A stretch of 11,676 nt of DNA from Anaerolineales bacterium (GCA_028689195.1 JAQTWR010000051.1:1-11676), one strand, 5' to 3'. Counted from the stretch's first letter, positions 1 through 8,039 are shown. The notes: generated by a model not told the origin, from the sequence alone. Made by a program: numbers and translations.

Positions 1-402
1 TTTCTCGGGCTGAGATTAATGCCCAAGCAGCGTCCCGTCCAAACAAGCGCGCCTCAAGGTAAATGGGATATTCCCATCCGCATTATGATCGGAACGAGTT
101 TCATTTTGCTCATCACGGGTATTGCGCCCTATGTCGGCGCGCGGCTGACCGGGCTGCTCACAACCATTCCCTTATACATCACCATTCTCACCGTATTCGC
201 GCACCGTCATCAGGGACATCAAAGCGCGGCGAACGTATTACGCGGTCTGGTATTGGGTATATTCTCTTTCGCGGGGTTTTATCTCGTATTGGGATTACTC
301 ATCGAAAAATCAAGTCTGGCGGTTTCGTTTGGCGCGGCAATTCTTGCGACGCTGATAGTGCAGGGATCGTCGCTATTTATTCTACGAAAAAACCATATAT
401 GA
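1..402 (+). CDS. Integral membrane protein of unknown function, 3' part only
   Basis: The reading frame is open from base 1 to the TGA stop ending at 402. The first ATG (position 19) has no Shine-Dalgarno sequence and codons upstream of it are in frame without a stop, so the gene very probably begins before the window. Counting from that Met, four hydrophobic segments are visible at about residues 19-40, 42-62, 72-95 and 100-122, followed by a short basic tail (RKNHI). A His-rich polar loop (HRHQGHQ) lies between the second and third segments. This layout fits a small inner-membrane protein or the second half of a two-repeat transporter-like protein. I recognise no catalytic motif and cannot name the family. 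It is not part of the amino acid cluster, which lies on the other strand. Confidence 0.7.
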   Translation, partial: FLGLRLMPKQRPVQTSAPQGKWDIPIRIMIGTSFILLITGIAPYVGARLTGLLTTIPLYITILTVFAHRHQGHQSAANVLRGLVLGIFSFAGFYLVLGLLIEKSSLAVSFGAAILATLIVQGSSLFILRKNHI

Positions 403-576
403 CCCAATGTGCGACTCTTTTTCAAAAGCCATTGTTGAGACGCAGAAAAACGCCGACTTTCGCTAACGAAAAAAATCTACTACGTTCTCAGCATGAATCA
501 ACATCCCAAATTTATTTCCGATAACATCTAAAATTTACGAGTCATTGAATTGCGAAAACTAAATTCGATGCAAACA

Positions 577-605
577 TTGATTTTGAGTCGTTAATGATAT
601 ATGAT
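577..605 (+). promoter_or_regulatory. Candidate sigma-70-type promoter for the DUF4332-like gene
   Basis: TTGATT (577-582) and TATGAT (600-605) match the -35 and -10 hexamers at 4/6 and 5/6 positions, separated by exactly 17 bases. They lie 34 bases upstream of the ATG at 639, in AT-rich DNA. The rest of the spacer 403-638 shows no gene. This is a pattern match only; the transcription start is unknown. Confidence 0.5.
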
Positions 606-638
606 AAGAAAGATTAATTTATAAAGGAGAAAAATAGT

Positions 639-1043
639 ATGCCAACAATTATAGATATCGAAGGAATCGGCGAAGCGTATGCGGCAAAACTCCGCGCGGC
701 AAAGGTACTCACAACCGAAACGCTTTTGAAAATAGGCGCCAAGCCGCAAGGTCGCAAAGAACTTGCGAAAGAGATTGGGGTCGCTCCCAAGCAAATTCTC
801 GAATGGGTCAACCGCGCAGACTTGTACCGCGTCAGCGGAATCGGCGCGCAATATTCCGACCTGCTCGAAGCCGCCGGCGTGGATACGGTGATGGAACTCA
901 AAAACCGCAAAGCCCCCGCCCTGCTTGCCGCGATGACCGCCGCCAACCAAAAGAAAAATCTGGTGAACAAAATGCCCGGTCTATCGCAGGTGGAAAACTG
1001 GATCAAAGCAGCCAAGTCGCTTAAGAGAGCGATTGAATATTAG
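639..1043 (+). CDS. DUF4332-like helix-hairpin-helix small protein
   Basis: A 134-residue soluble protein with no signal peptide or membrane segment. The start is supported by AAAGGAGA at 623-630, eight bases before the ATG. It contains repeated helix-hairpin-helix-type units: IEGIGEAYAAKL (residues 7-18), VSGIGAQYSDLL (65-76), and a weaker third near residues 112-125 (MPGLSQVENWIKAA). The GIG turns followed by an amphipathic helix are characteristic of HhH folds, which often bind DNA non-specifically. The arrangement and length match proteins usually labelled DUF4332. The biological role is not known, and DNA binding here is inference. It is a single gene with its own likely promoter (577-605) and a terminator straight after the stop. 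It is convergent with the lipoprotein gene and unrelated to the amino acid cluster. Confidence 0.8.
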   Translation: MPTIIDIEGIGEAYAAKLRAAKVLTTETLLKIGAKPQGRKELAKEIGVAPKQILEWVNRADLYRVSGIGAQYSDLLEAAGVDTVMELKNRKAPALLAAMTAANQKKNLVNKMPGLSQVENWIKAAKSLKRAIEY

Positions 1044-1047
1044 AAAC

Positions 1048-1080
1048 AAAAAATCCGATGTCGAAAGGCATCGGATTTTT
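1048..1080. terminator. Bidirectional rho-independent terminator between convergent genes
   Basis: AAATCCGATG (1051-1060) pairs perfectly with CATCGGATTT (1069-1078) around an 8-base loop. An A-run precedes the stem (1048-1053) and a T-run follows it (1076-1080), so a U-tract forms on either strand. It begins five bases after the DUF4332-like stop and ends nine bases before the lipoprotein stop at 1089, so it can end transcription from both sides. Confidence 0.88.
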
Positions 1081-1088
1081 ATAACCTG

Positions 1089-2135
1089 TTAATTTCTGCG
1101 GGTGGGACGTTTCCCTAACGAGGATTGAAAACCATTTACGTTTCCGCGCGCTTCGGGCGTATGTCCGCGCGCAAATTGGGTGGTAATCTCATCAAACTTG
1201 CCTGAGAATTGCGTCAAGTCAAGCCCCATTCCATCTCCGCCGCCGGGGATAACCCCGCCGCCGCGCGCGCCAAATTTTTGGAAGCCCGCCTGCGCGTTCT
1301 TGCCAAGCTGCGCGATGTTGAGCAATTCGTCGCGGCTGATTTTATTATCGCCCAACGACGCGTTTGCCGCGTCCAAAAAGTCAAATGCGGATTGAAGCGC
1401 GGAGAGTTTATCTGTGGGGATATTGTTCGGCTTGATTTGCGCGATCTGGTCCAATCGTCCCTGTTGATCTTGCTGCAACGTAGACATGACGCCCTGCGCC
1501 TGCGCTTTCAATTCCTCCGCGTTGGTCTGAGCCTGCTGCGCGGAATCTTTCAACTTTGCGACGCTTTCCTGCGCCGCTTCCATCCCCTGCGAAAGCGCGG
1601 AGTTAATTTCTTCGAGCGAGGTCGAGACTTGCGTTAGCGTATCGTTCATTTGCGCGAGTTCCGCGCCAATCGCGTTCATCTCGACGATCATTTCCTGTGC
1701 GAGGTCGGAATATAACCCGTAGTATTGCGTCATCAAGTCTTCGGCAAGTTGAACGTAATAATCCGCGTAATAATAGTAGTCGTAAATATATGCGACTTCC
1801 TCCGCCGTCATCGCATCGTCGCTTGTGGCGCTGGCGGCTGCGGCGGTGGTCTGCTCGGTGGCGGCGACGGCTTCGGTAACGGCTTGATCAATCAACGCGG
1901 CGAGTTCTTCTTCGGTCAACGCTGCGGCGTCTACGGGCGCGCCTGCCGTGGGCGTAAGCGGTATGGACGTTAGCGCGTTTGCGTTAACTGTGGCTTGCGC
2001 CAACGCCTGCGCTTGTTGCGTCTGCGCGATGGCGGTGTTGACCGCGTCGGGCGAGGCGGTTGGCGATCCCCCACAGGCAAGGATTCCGCTCGTCAAAATC
2101 AAAGCGCTCAAAACGATTCGCAATACGGGCTTCAT
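1089..2135 (-). CDS. Predicted lipoprotein with Tyr-rich segment and coiled coil
   Basis: A 348-residue protein. The ATG at 2135 is preferred because GGAGG then sits six bases upstream; the ATG at 2138 would leave only three. The N-terminus is a lipoprotein signal: basic start, hydrophobic core, lipobox ILAC with Cys21 as the expected lipidation site. An Ala/Gln/Thr-rich low-complexity linker follows (about 22-65). Next come a Glu/Ala-rich helix (about 70-105), a striking Tyr cluster (116-127, eight Tyr in twelve residues, with three more by residue 142), and a long Ala/Gln/Glu-rich helical stretch likely to form a coiled coil (about 128-235). The tail is Gly-rich then basic (about 290-348). 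A degenerate EF-hand-like stretch (GDNKISRDEL, 262-271) lacks most calcium ligands. I do not recognise a family. It probably sits anchored outside the membrane as a structural or scaffold protein. It lies 69 bases after ilvE and may be read through from it. Confidence 0.72.
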   Translation of the reverse strand: MKPVLRIVLSALILTSGILACGGSPTASPDAVNTAIAQTQQAQALAQATVNANALTSIPLTPTAGAPVDAAALTEEELAALIDQAVTEAVAATEQTTAAAASATSDDAMTAEEVAYIYDYYYYADYYVQLAEDLMTQYYGLYSDLAQEMIVEMNAIGAELAQMNDTLTQVSTSLEEINSALSQGMEAAQESVAKLKDSAQQAQTNAEELKAQAQGVMSTLQQDQQGRLDQIAQIKPNNIPTDKLSALQSAFDFLDAANASLGDNKISRDELLNIAQLGKNAQAGFQKFGARGGGVIPGGGDGMGLDLTQFSGKFDEITTQFARGHTPEARGNVNGFQSSLGKRPTRRN

Positions 2136-2204
2136 CATGTTCCTCCATTTTTTTCAAAAGCAAAAACCGCTTTACGGCGACTCATGTTCCGCATGTAGGA
2201 TTAT

Positions 2205-3125
2205 TTACCCAACGTAATCGCACCACGATTCATATTTTGCAACCTTGCCGCGAATCGCATCGTGATAGACGTTTTGAATCTTGCGCGTGACGGGACCCGT
2301 CTTGCCGTCGCCAATGGTGCGGAAGTCAATCTCGCTCAAGCCGATGCACTCGGCGGCGGTTCCAACCACGAAGACTTCGTCGGCGATGTAAAGCTGGTCG
2401 CGCGAGACGGGCTGCTCGATCACTTGATAGCCCAAATCCGTCGCGATGGTGAAAATAGATTGGCGCGTGATTCCTTCCAGCACGGGAGCGGTAGACGGGG
2501 TGAAGAGTTTATCGCCGCGCACTACAAAAAGATTTTCGCCGGTACATTCGGCGATGTATCCTTGCGGGTCGAGCAGGATGGCTTCGTCGAATCCCAGCCG
2601 CACCGATTCGGTCTTGGCGAGGAAACTATTGGCGTAATTGCCGGAGACCTTTGCTTTGGTCATCATCACGTTTGGATGGTGTCGCGTGAAAGATGAAATA
2701 TTGGCGCGGATGCCTTTCGCCAGCGCTTCTTCGCCAAGATAGTTGCCCCACTCCCACGTCGCAATCGCCAGCGACGGTTTGCCGCCGTCCACGTTCAAAT
2801 TCCAGCCGCCGCCGTCGAGATACAAAAGCGGACGAATATAACAATCCTTGAATCCGTTGGCGCGCACGGTATCTTTCGTCGCGGCGATGATTTCATCCAC
2901 CGTCCACGGAAATTCGCGGAAGCCGAACACGCGCGCGGAATCAAACAAACGCTCGGTGTGTTCGCGCAGGCGGAAGACCGCGGGTCCCTTCGCGGCGTTA
3001 TATGCGCGGATGCCTTCAAATACCGCCGCGCCGTAATGCAGCGCGGGCGTAAGGAAATGCAGGGTCGCCTTTTCGAACGGAACAAGTTCGCCGTTCATCC
3101 AGATGAATTTAGATTCCATTCCCAT
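2205..3125 (-). CDS. ilvE: Branched-chain amino acid aminotransferase
   Basis: A PLP-dependent class IV aminotransferase that interconverts the 2-oxo acids of Leu, Ile and Val with the amino acids using glutamate; it is the last step of all three pathways. The product is 306 residues, normal for the bacterial IlvE group. The start at 3125 is chosen because AGGAGA (3134-3139) is eight bases upstream. The open frame continues to 3191, but that extension runs through a palindromic repeat and reads unlike IlvE. Visible signatures: the substrate-site region HYGAAVFEGIRAY (30-42); the PLP lysine Lys159 in TKAKVSGNY; Glu193 in AECTGENLF, which contacts the PLP pyridine nitrogen in this family; LEGITRQS (216-223); and the phosphate-binding GTAAE (255-259). 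It is the last recognisable biosynthetic gene of the cluster. Confidence 0.96.
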   Translation of the reverse strand: MGMESKFIWMNGELVPFEKATLHFLTPALHYGAAVFEGIRAYNAAKGPAVFRLREHTERLFDSARVFGFREFPWTVDEIIAATKDTVRANGFKDCYIRPLLYLDGGGWNLNVDGGKPSLAIATWEWGNYLGEEALAKGIRANISSFTRHHPNVMMTKAKVSGNYANSFLAKTESVRLGFDEAILLDPQGYIAECTGENLFVVRGDKLFTPSTAPVLEGITRQSIFTIATDLGYQVIEQPVSRDQLYIADEVFVVGTAAECIGLSEIDFRTIGDGKTGPVTRKIQNVYHDAIRGKVAKYESWCDYVG

Positions 3126-3156
3126 AATAAAATTCTCCTTTTGATTTTGTGCAGAT

Positions 3157-3185
3157 GTAGGGGCGCAGCATTGCCGCGCCCCTAC
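3157..3185. repeat. Short intergenic palindrome GTAGGGGCG/CGCCCCTAC
   Basis: GTAGGGGCG (3157-3165) and CGCCCCTAC (3177-3185) are perfect 9-bp inverted arms around an 11-base loop, in the leuB-ilvE spacer. No T-run follows on the minus strand, so it looks like a dispersed palindromic repeat rather than a classic terminator. It could still form a strong mRNA hairpin that trims or stabilises the transcript between the two genes. Confidence 0.7.
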
Positions 3186-3197
3186 GCCCATACGTGA

Positions 3198-4256
3198 TTA
3201 CATTCGTTTGATAATTTCATCCGCCATTTGACGGGTGGTTAACTTGCCGCCGATGTCGGCTGTGCGCGCGCCGTCGGTGATGGTTTGCTCGACGGCTTTT
3301 TCGAGCGCGGCCGCTTCGGTTTCCAAATTGAACGAATGGCGCAGCATCATCGCCGCAGAGAGAATCGTCCCAACGGGGTTTGCAATTCCCTTGCCCGCAA
3401 TGTCCGGCGCGGAGCCGTGAATCGGTTCGTACAATCCCAAAGTGGATTCGCCCAAACTCGCGGAGGGTAACATTCCCATCGAACCAGCCAGCACGCTCGC
3501 TTCGTCAGTGAGAATGTCGCCGAACATATTCTCAGTGACCATCACGTCCATCCACGCGGGACCCGTGATGAGGCGCATGGACGCGGTATCAACGAGCGTA
3601 TGTTCGAGTTCAATATCCTTATTCGCTTCGCCTACTTTCACCGCAATCTGCCGCCACAAACGGGACGACTCTAACACGTTGGCTTTATCTACGGAAGTTA
3701 CTTTTTTCTTGCGTCCGCGCGCGAGTTTGAACGCGAGTTCCATTACGCGGCGCACTTCGTAATCGTAATATTCGAGCGTATCCACCGCGCGTTCGCGTCC
3801 GTCTTTCACGTCGCGTCCTTTGGGGAAACCGAAGTATAAGCCGCCCGTCAATTCGCGCACGACGAGAATATCCACGCCTTGAAGTTTTTCGGGCTTAAGC
3901 GGCGACCATTCCATCAGCGCGGGATGGACTTTGACGGGACGCAGATTTGCGAACACGCCGAGTCCTTTTCGCAGCGCGAGCAACCCGCGTTCGGGACGAT
4001 CCTTCGCGAGCGGATCATCCCACTTGGGACCGCCCACCGCGCCGAGTAAAACCGCGTCGGATGATTTGCAATCGGCAAGGGTTTCATCGGTCAGCGACGA
4101 GCCATACTTATCAATGGAACATCCGCCCATCAATCTTTCTTGATATGTGAAAGTGTGATTATATTTGCCGGCGATTGTATCCAATACGCGCGCGGCTTCG
4201 ACGACAATTTCGGGACCAATGCCGTCGCCGGGGAGGAGGGTGATTTTGAAGTTCAT
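3198..4256 (-). CDS. leuB: 3-isopropylmalate dehydrogenase
   Basis: Oxidatively decarboxylates (2R,3S)-3-isopropylmalate to 2-oxoisocaproate in leucine synthesis; in pathways with citramalate synthase it also converts 3-methylmalate to 2-oxobutyrate. The product is 352 residues, the usual length for the family. Visible signatures: GDGIGPE near the N-terminus (10-16); the substrate loop [10 protein letters not shown] (71-80); ENLR-type region FANLRPVK (102-109); Lys191 in TSVDKANVL; the metal and substrate block [14 protein letters not shown] (241-254); and the cofactor loop [14 protein letters not shown] (281-294), where Asp285-Ile286 is the pattern that selects NAD+ over NADP+. The start has only a weak AGGA four bases upstream. 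It follows cimA after a 115-bp spacer filled by a nested palindrome. Confidence 0.97.
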   Translation of the reverse strand: MNFKITLLPGDGIGPEIVVEAARVLDTIAGKYNHTFTYQERLMGGCSIDKYGSSLTDETLADCKSSDAVLLGAVGGPKWDDPLAKDRPERGLLALRKGLGVFANLRPVKVHPALMEWSPLKPEKLQGVDILVVRELTGGLYFGFPKGRDVKDGRERAVDTLEYYDYEVRRVMELAFKLARGRKKKVTSVDKANVLESSRLWRQIAVKVGEANKDIELEHTLVDTASMRLITGPAWMDVMVTENMFGDILTDEASVLAGSMGMLPSASLGESTLGLYEPIHGSAPDIAGKGIANPVGTILSAAMMLRHSFNLETEAAALEKAVEQTITDGARTADIGGKLTTRQMADEIIKRM

Positions 4257-4270
4257 ATATTCCTACTTGT

Positions 4271-4364
4271 CGTCATTGCGAGGGCGGCGCTCGCCCGCCC
4301 AAAGCAATCTCCTTGAAAACATAGGGATTGCTTCGTCGTCGCTCCGCTCCTCCTCGCAATGACG
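4271..4364. repeat. Nested inverted-repeat element, copy 1 (leuB-cimA spacer)
   Basis: CGTCATTGCGAGG (4271-4283) and CCTCGCAATGACG (4352-4364) are perfect 13-bp terminal inverted repeats. An inner pair AAGCAATC (4302-4309) and GATTGCTT (4326-4333) closes a second stem. The same outer and inner motifs in the same order recur at 8214-8297 and 11052-11144. At 94 bp with no coding capacity it resembles a REPIN- or MITE-type non-autonomous repeat. Confidence 0.85.
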
Positions 4365-4371
4365 AAATAAT

Positions 4372-5928
4372 TTAGTGCGCCACCATCAATCCATATTCGA
4401 CAGAATCCGCGAGCGCGCGCCACGAGGCTTCGATGATGTTCGTGCCTGCGCCGACGGTGCTCCAGCGGGAGTTGGTGTTGCGCGTGTCAATCAACACGCG
4501 GGTGATGGCTTCCGTTCCATGATCCGAATCGAGGATGCGGACTTTGTAATCGGATAAATAAAAATGCGCGATGCGCGGATAATATCCGACGAGCGCTTTG
4601 CGCAGCGCGAGATCGAGCGCGTTGACGGGACCGTTTCCCTCGGCGGCGGTGTGAAGCACTTCGCCCTGCACGCGGACTTTGACCATCGCTTCCGCGAAGA
4701 TTCCGCGCCCCTGACGATGTTCGACGTTGACGAAAAAGTCAATCAACTCAAACGGCGGTTTGTATCCATACTCCTGACGTTTGAGCATAATCGCCACCGA
4801 GGCTTCTGCCGCTTCAAAGGAAAATCCGCGCGCTTCGAGTTCTTTAATTTCGTTAAGAATGGGAACGACTTCGGTGCCGTCCACTTCTACGCCGTGTTCT
4901 TCCGCTTTGCTGAGAAGATTTCCGCGTCCCGATAAATCTGAAACAACGACGCGCATTTTATTGCCGATGAGATCAGGGTCAATGTGTTGATACGAAATCG
5001 CGGAGCGTCGCATCGCCGCGACATGCACGCCGCCCTTATGCGCGAACGCCGACTTGCCGACAAAAGGCAAATGCTCATCAGGCGTGATGTTGGCAACCTC
5101 CGCGACGAAATGCGAGAGATCGTATAGGTGTTGAATATTTCCTTTGGGCAAACATTCGTAACCCATTTTGAGTTCGAGGTTCGCCACGACAGAACAAAGG
5201 TTGACGTTGCCGCAGCGTTCGCCCACGCCGTTGATCGTCCCCTGCACTTGAACCGCGCCTTCGCGCACGGCGGTCAGCGCGTTGATGAGCGCGGTTTCAG
5301 AGTCGTTATGCGGATGAATTCCAAACGGATGCGTAATTTGCGCTTTCATCTCGCGGACGATTCGCTCCACATCCCAGGGCATACTTCCGCCGTTGGTATC
5401 GCACAGCACGACCATTTCCGCGCCGCCGCGAATCGCTGCGCGCAGGGTTTCGAGCGCGTAGGATCTATCCGCTTTGTAGCCGTCGAAGAAATGTTCCGCG
5501 TCGTAGATCACGCGCTTGCCGTTGGCATTGAGATACGCGACAGATTGCTCGATGATTCTCAAATTATCTTCCAACGTAGTCAGCAGCACGTCGGTGACGT
5601 GAAGATTCCACGTCTTGCCGAAGATGGTGCAAACGGGCGTTTGCGAATCGAGCAGGGCTTTGATATTGGCGTCGTCTTCGGGACCGCCTTTGGCGCGGCA
5701 GGTCGAGCCGAACGCGGTGATGAGCGCGTTCTTCCATTTCATATCGCGCGCGCGCTCGAAGAATTCAACGTCTTTTGGATTCGACCCGGGCCAGCCGCCT
5801 TCGATGAAGGCAACGCCGAACTCGTCCAATTTTTGCGCCACGCGGACTTTATCGTTCGCCGAGAGACTAAATCCTTCGGACTGAGTCCCGTCGCGCAGGG
5901 TGGTATCGTAGATTTGGATGTTTGTCAT
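4372..5928 (-). CDS. cimA: (R)-citramalate synthase
   Basis: Condenses pyruvate with acetyl-CoA to give (R)-citramalate, the first step of the threonine-independent route to 2-oxobutyrate and isoleucine. The product is 518 residues, typical of the long CimA family. A TIM-barrel catalytic domain comes first: DTTLRDGTQ (8-16) carries the catalytic Arg and a metal Asp, HPHND (205-209) the metal His pair, GERCGN (236-241), and FAHKGGVH (295-302). A LeuA-type C-terminal regulatory domain follows (about 390-515), ending in the conserved TVGAGTNIIEASW block (491-503). The sequence FIEGGWPGSNPKD (41-53) and the FAHKGGVH form distinguish it from the LeuA upstream in the cluster, which has [13 protein letters not shown] and FAHEAGIH. 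No Shine-Dalgarno is visible; CTAATTACCT abuts the ATG. Homocitrate synthase is a less likely alternative. Confidence 0.93.
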   Translation of the reverse strand: MTNIQIYDTTLRDGTQSEGFSLSANDKVRVAQKLDEFGVAFIEGGWPGSNPKDVEFFERARDMKWKNALITAFGSTCRAKGGPEDDANIKALLDSQTPVCTIFGKTWNLHVTDVLLTTLEDNLRIIEQSVAYLNANGKRVIYDAEHFFDGYKADRSYALETLRAAIRGGAEMVVLCDTNGGSMPWDVERIVREMKAQITHPFGIHPHNDSETALINALTAVREGAVQVQGTINGVGERCGNVNLCSVVANLELKMGYECLPKGNIQHLYDLSHFVAEVANITPDEHLPFVGKSAFAHKGGVHVAAMRRSAISYQHIDPDLIGNKMRVVVSDLSGRGNLLSKAEEHGVEVDGTEVVPILNEIKELEARGFSFEAAEASVAIMLKRQEYGYKPPFELIDFFVNVEHRQGRGIFAEAMVKVRVQGEVLHTAAEGNGPVNALDLALRKALVGYYPRIAHFYLSDYKVRILDSDHGTEAITRVLIDTRNTNSRWSTVGAGTNIIEASWRALADSVEYGLMVAH

Positions 5929-6002
5929 AGGTAATTAGCGATTAGGAATCAGGTGATTAGGATTAGGATGTTCCTATTTCCTAATTACCTGATTGCCTAA
6001 TT
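5929..6002. repeat. Imperfect palindrome with repeated AGGTAATTAG units (leuD-cimA spacer)
   Basis: AATCAGGTGATTAGG (5947-5961) pairs with CCTAATTACCTGATT (5980-5994) with one mismatch, and flanking TTAGG/CCTAA sequence extends the stem with a bulge. A second upstream arm, AGGTAATTAG (5929-5938), is also perfectly complementary to CTAATTACCT (5981-5990), so two alternative hairpins compete for one arm. The structure overlaps the leuD stop and reaches the cimA ATG. It may be a dispersed low-complexity repeat or a translational control element. Confidence 0.6.
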
Positions 6003-6578
6003 CCTATTTTCGTATTCCGCAATTTCTTTCTCGAATCCCAAGATGTATCCGAGTTCATCCACGCCGTTGAGCAGGCAGGTTTTGTTGAACGGGTCAATGG
6101 GGAAGGAGACGGAGCCGTTTGGCAAGATAAGCGTTTGCGACGCAAGGTCAACGGTGAGTTCGACGCTTGGAATTTCTTCGATAAGATCGAATAACATCTT
6201 ATGCGTCGCGTCGTCCACAATGATGGGGATGAGACCATTTTTTAACGAGTTGTTGCGGAAAATATCCGCGAAGGATGTGGAAATCACCGCGCGGAATCCG
6301 TAACTGGTCAGCGCCCAGGGGGCATGTTCGCGGCTCGAACCGCAGCCGAAGTTATCGCCTGCGAGAAGAATCTGCGCGCCCTTCGATTCGGGTTTGTTGA
6401 TGATGAAATCTTTTTTGGGAGATTTATCGTCGTTGTAGCGCCAGTTGAAAAAGAGCGCGTCGGCAAGCCCGTTCTTGTCGGTGACTTTGAGAAACTGCGC
6501 GGGGATGATCTGGTCTGTGTCAATGTCGTTGACGGGGACGGGGATTACGCGGGAAGTGAGGGTTGTAAATTGTGCCAT
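5997..6578 (-). CDS. leuD: 3-isopropylmalate dehydratase small subunit
   Basis: The small (swivelling) subunit of isopropylmalate isomerase, which with LeuC interconverts 2- and 3-isopropylmalate by dehydration and rehydration; the same complex can isomerise citramalate. The product is 193 residues, in the normal range for the long bacterial LeuD type. Visible signatures: VNDIDTDQIIP near the N-terminus (16-26), which begins the swivel domain, and the diagnostic GDNFGCGSSREHAPWAL block (74-90) with substrate-binding Ser and Arg. The C-terminal part (about 150-185) has the CLLNGVDELGYIL segment seen in full-length homologues. GGAG is four bases before the ATG. It lies 38 bases after leuC, in the usual leuCD order. 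Confidence 0.96.
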   Translation of the reverse strand: MAQFTTLTSRVIPVPVNDIDTDQIIPAQFLKVTDKNGLADALFFNWRYNDDKSPKKDFIINKPESKGAQILLAGDNFGCGSSREHAPWALTSYGFRAVISTSFADIFRNNSLKNGLIPIIVDDATHKMLFDLIEEIPSVELTVDLASQTLILPNGSVSFPIDPFNKTCLLNGVDELGYILGFEKEIAEYENRN

Positions 6579-6586
6579 AGTTCTCC

Positions 6587-6618
6587 AATTCAGAATTTTG
6601 AATTCAGAATTCTGAATT
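6587..6618. repeat. AATTCAGAATT palindrome and direct repeat (leuC-leuD spacer)
   Basis: Bases 6601-6618 form a perfect 18-bp palindrome, AATTCAGAATTCTGAATT, and AATTCAGAATT is also present as a direct copy at 6587-6597. The stretch fills the 38-bp spacer, overlapping the leuC stop and reaching the leuD ribosome-binding site. There is no T-run, so a terminator role is unlikely. It is unrelated in sequence to the other spacer repeats. Confidence 0.7.
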
Positions 6619-8017
6619 ACAAAATCGTGCGCGGGTCGGTAACAAATCCATTAATAGCGGATGCTGCGGCGGTCAGCGGGCTTGCAAGAAACGAGCGCGA
6701 ACCTTTTCCTTGTCTGCCTTCAAAATTACGATTGCTGGTGGAAACAGCATATTGACCTGCAGGTATTACATCAGAATTCATTGCAATACATGACGAGCAG
6801 CCTGCTTCGCGCCATTCCGCGCCTGCTTCTTTGAAGATTTTATCCAAACCTTCCCGCTCCGCTTGATTCTTGACGTCCTGCGAACCGGGGACAATCATCA
6901 CGCGCGTGGACGCGGAAACCTTGCGACCTTTCAACATTGCCGCAGCGAGTCTTAAATCTGAAATGCGCGAGTTGGTGCAAGAACCAATGAAGACCACATC
7001 CACTTTTTGCCCCAGCAGCGACTGACCGGGTTGAAGTCCCATATAATTCAGCGCTTTTTCAAACGCGGATTTTTGCGAAGGCTCGCTGAACGAATCCGCA
7101 GTCGGGATTTTGTCTGTGATTTTCATGCCCATGCCGGGATTTGTCCCGTAGGTAATCATCGGCTCAAAGTCATTGGCGTTGAGCGTAATGGATTTGTCGT
7201 AAGTCGCGCCTTCATCGCTGGGCAAGGTTTTCCAGTACGCGACGGCTTTATCCCAGTCCGCGCCTTGCGGAGCAAATTCGCGTCCTTTGAGATATTCAAA
7301 AGTGGTTTCATCGGGCGCGATCATGCCCGCGCGCGCGCCGCCTTCGATGGACATATTGCAAACGGTCATGCGTTCTTCCATGCTCAATGCGCGAATCGCT
7401 TCGCCTGTGAATTCAAAGACGTGACCCGTTCCGCCGCCGACGCCGATCTTCGCGATGAGCGCGAGGATGATGTCTTTGGCTGAAACGCCCGCGCCGAGTT
7501 TTCCATCCACGCGGACTTCGTAAGTTTTTGGCTTTCTTTGCAGCAGGCATTGAGTCGCCAGTACATGCTCGACCTCGGAAGTTCCGATGCCGAAAGCCAG
7601 CGCGCCGAACGCGCCATGCGTGGCGGTGTGACTATCTCCACAGACGATGGTCATGCCGGGCTGCGTGCGTCCGAGTTCGGGACCAATCACATGCACAATG
7701 CCGCGATGCGGACTGGTCATACCGTGAAGCGTGATTCCAAATTCCGCCGCGTTGGTTTCCATCTGTTTGATTTGCGCCGCCGCCATCGCGTCTGTGATGG
7801 GAACGCTGACGGGCGTGGTCGGGATGGAATGATCCATCGTCGCGAGAGTCTTATCGGGGCGGCGGACTTTGAGTCCGCGTTGTCTTAATCCCGTAAAGGC
7901 TTGCGGCGATGTGACCTCGTGGACGAGGTGCAAGTCAATATAAAGTACGGCGGGAGATTCAGGTTGTTCGGCGACAACATGAGATTCCCAAATTTTGTCG
8001 AAGAGAGTTTTTGGCAT
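6617..8017 (-). CDS. leuC: 3-isopropylmalate dehydratase large subunit
   Basis: The catalytic, iron-sulfur subunit of isopropylmalate isomerase (aconitase superfamily), acting with LeuD; it probably also serves the citramalate route opened by CimA. The product is 466 residues, the standard length of the long bacterial LeuC type. The three [4Fe-4S] ligands are visible: Cys347 in FIGSCTNSR, and Cys407 and Cys410 in GCSSC. Other family blocks: MDHSIPTTP (61-69), [22 protein letters not shown] (127-148, including the active-site HTATHGAFG), and [10 protein letters not shown] (428-437), which holds a substrate-binding Arg. The N-terminus [11 protein letters not shown] is typical, so the start is secure although no Shine-Dalgarno is visible. 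CTAATTACCT lies three bases before the ATG, as it does directly before cimA. The 50-residue small ORF ends 22 bases upstream. Confidence 0.97.
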   Translation of the reverse strand: MPKTLFDKIWESHVVAEQPESPAVLYIDLHLVHEVTSPQAFTGLRQRGLKVRRPDKTLATMDHSIPTTPVSVPITDAMAAAQIKQMETNAAEFGITLHGMTSPHRGIVHVIGPELGRTQPGMTIVCGDSHTATHGAFGALAFGIGTSEVEHVLATQCLLQRKPKTYEVRVDGKLGAGVSAKDIILALIAKIGVGGGTGHVFEFTGEAIRALSMEERMTVCNMSIEGGARAGMIAPDETTFEYLKGREFAPQGADWDKAVAYWKTLPSDEGATYDKSITLNANDFEPMITYGTNPGMGMKITDKIPTADSFSEPSQKSAFEKALNYMGLQPGQSLLGQKVDVVFIGSCTNSRISDLRLAAAMLKGRKVSASTRVMIVPGSQDVKNQAEREGLDKIFKEAGAEWREAGCSSCIAMNSDVIPAGQYAVSTSNRNFEGRQGKGSRSFLASPLTAAASAINGFVTDPRTIL

Positions 8018-8039
8018 GGTAGGTAATTAGTGAGTGGGA

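Noticed and set aside
458..471. TTTCG-CTAA-CGAAA hairpin as a terminator of the membrane-protein gene
   Set aside because: The stem is only five pairs and is followed by A residues on the plus strand; the T-run would serve only minus-strand transcription, where no gene is present.
63..524. 153-codon plus-strand open frame overlapping the membrane-protein gene
   Set aside because: It overlaps that gene out of frame, is His/Arg-rich without any motif, and has no ribosome-binding site. The hydrophobic-segment frame ending at 402 is the credible one.
2139..2204. Terminator or promoter in the ilvE-lipoprotein spacer
   Set aside because: A CCG/CGG mini-stem before TTTTT on the minus strand is only three pairs, and no -10/-35 pair stands out. 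I could not support either call.
5128..5934. 268-codon plus-strand open frame opposite cimA
   Set aside because: It is an antisense shadow of cimA with a composition driven by complementary codons and no recognisable domain.
7007..7483. 158-codon plus-strand open frame opposite leuC
   Set aside because: It lies inside leuC, whose identity is certain from the three iron-sulfur cysteines; there is no supporting start signal.
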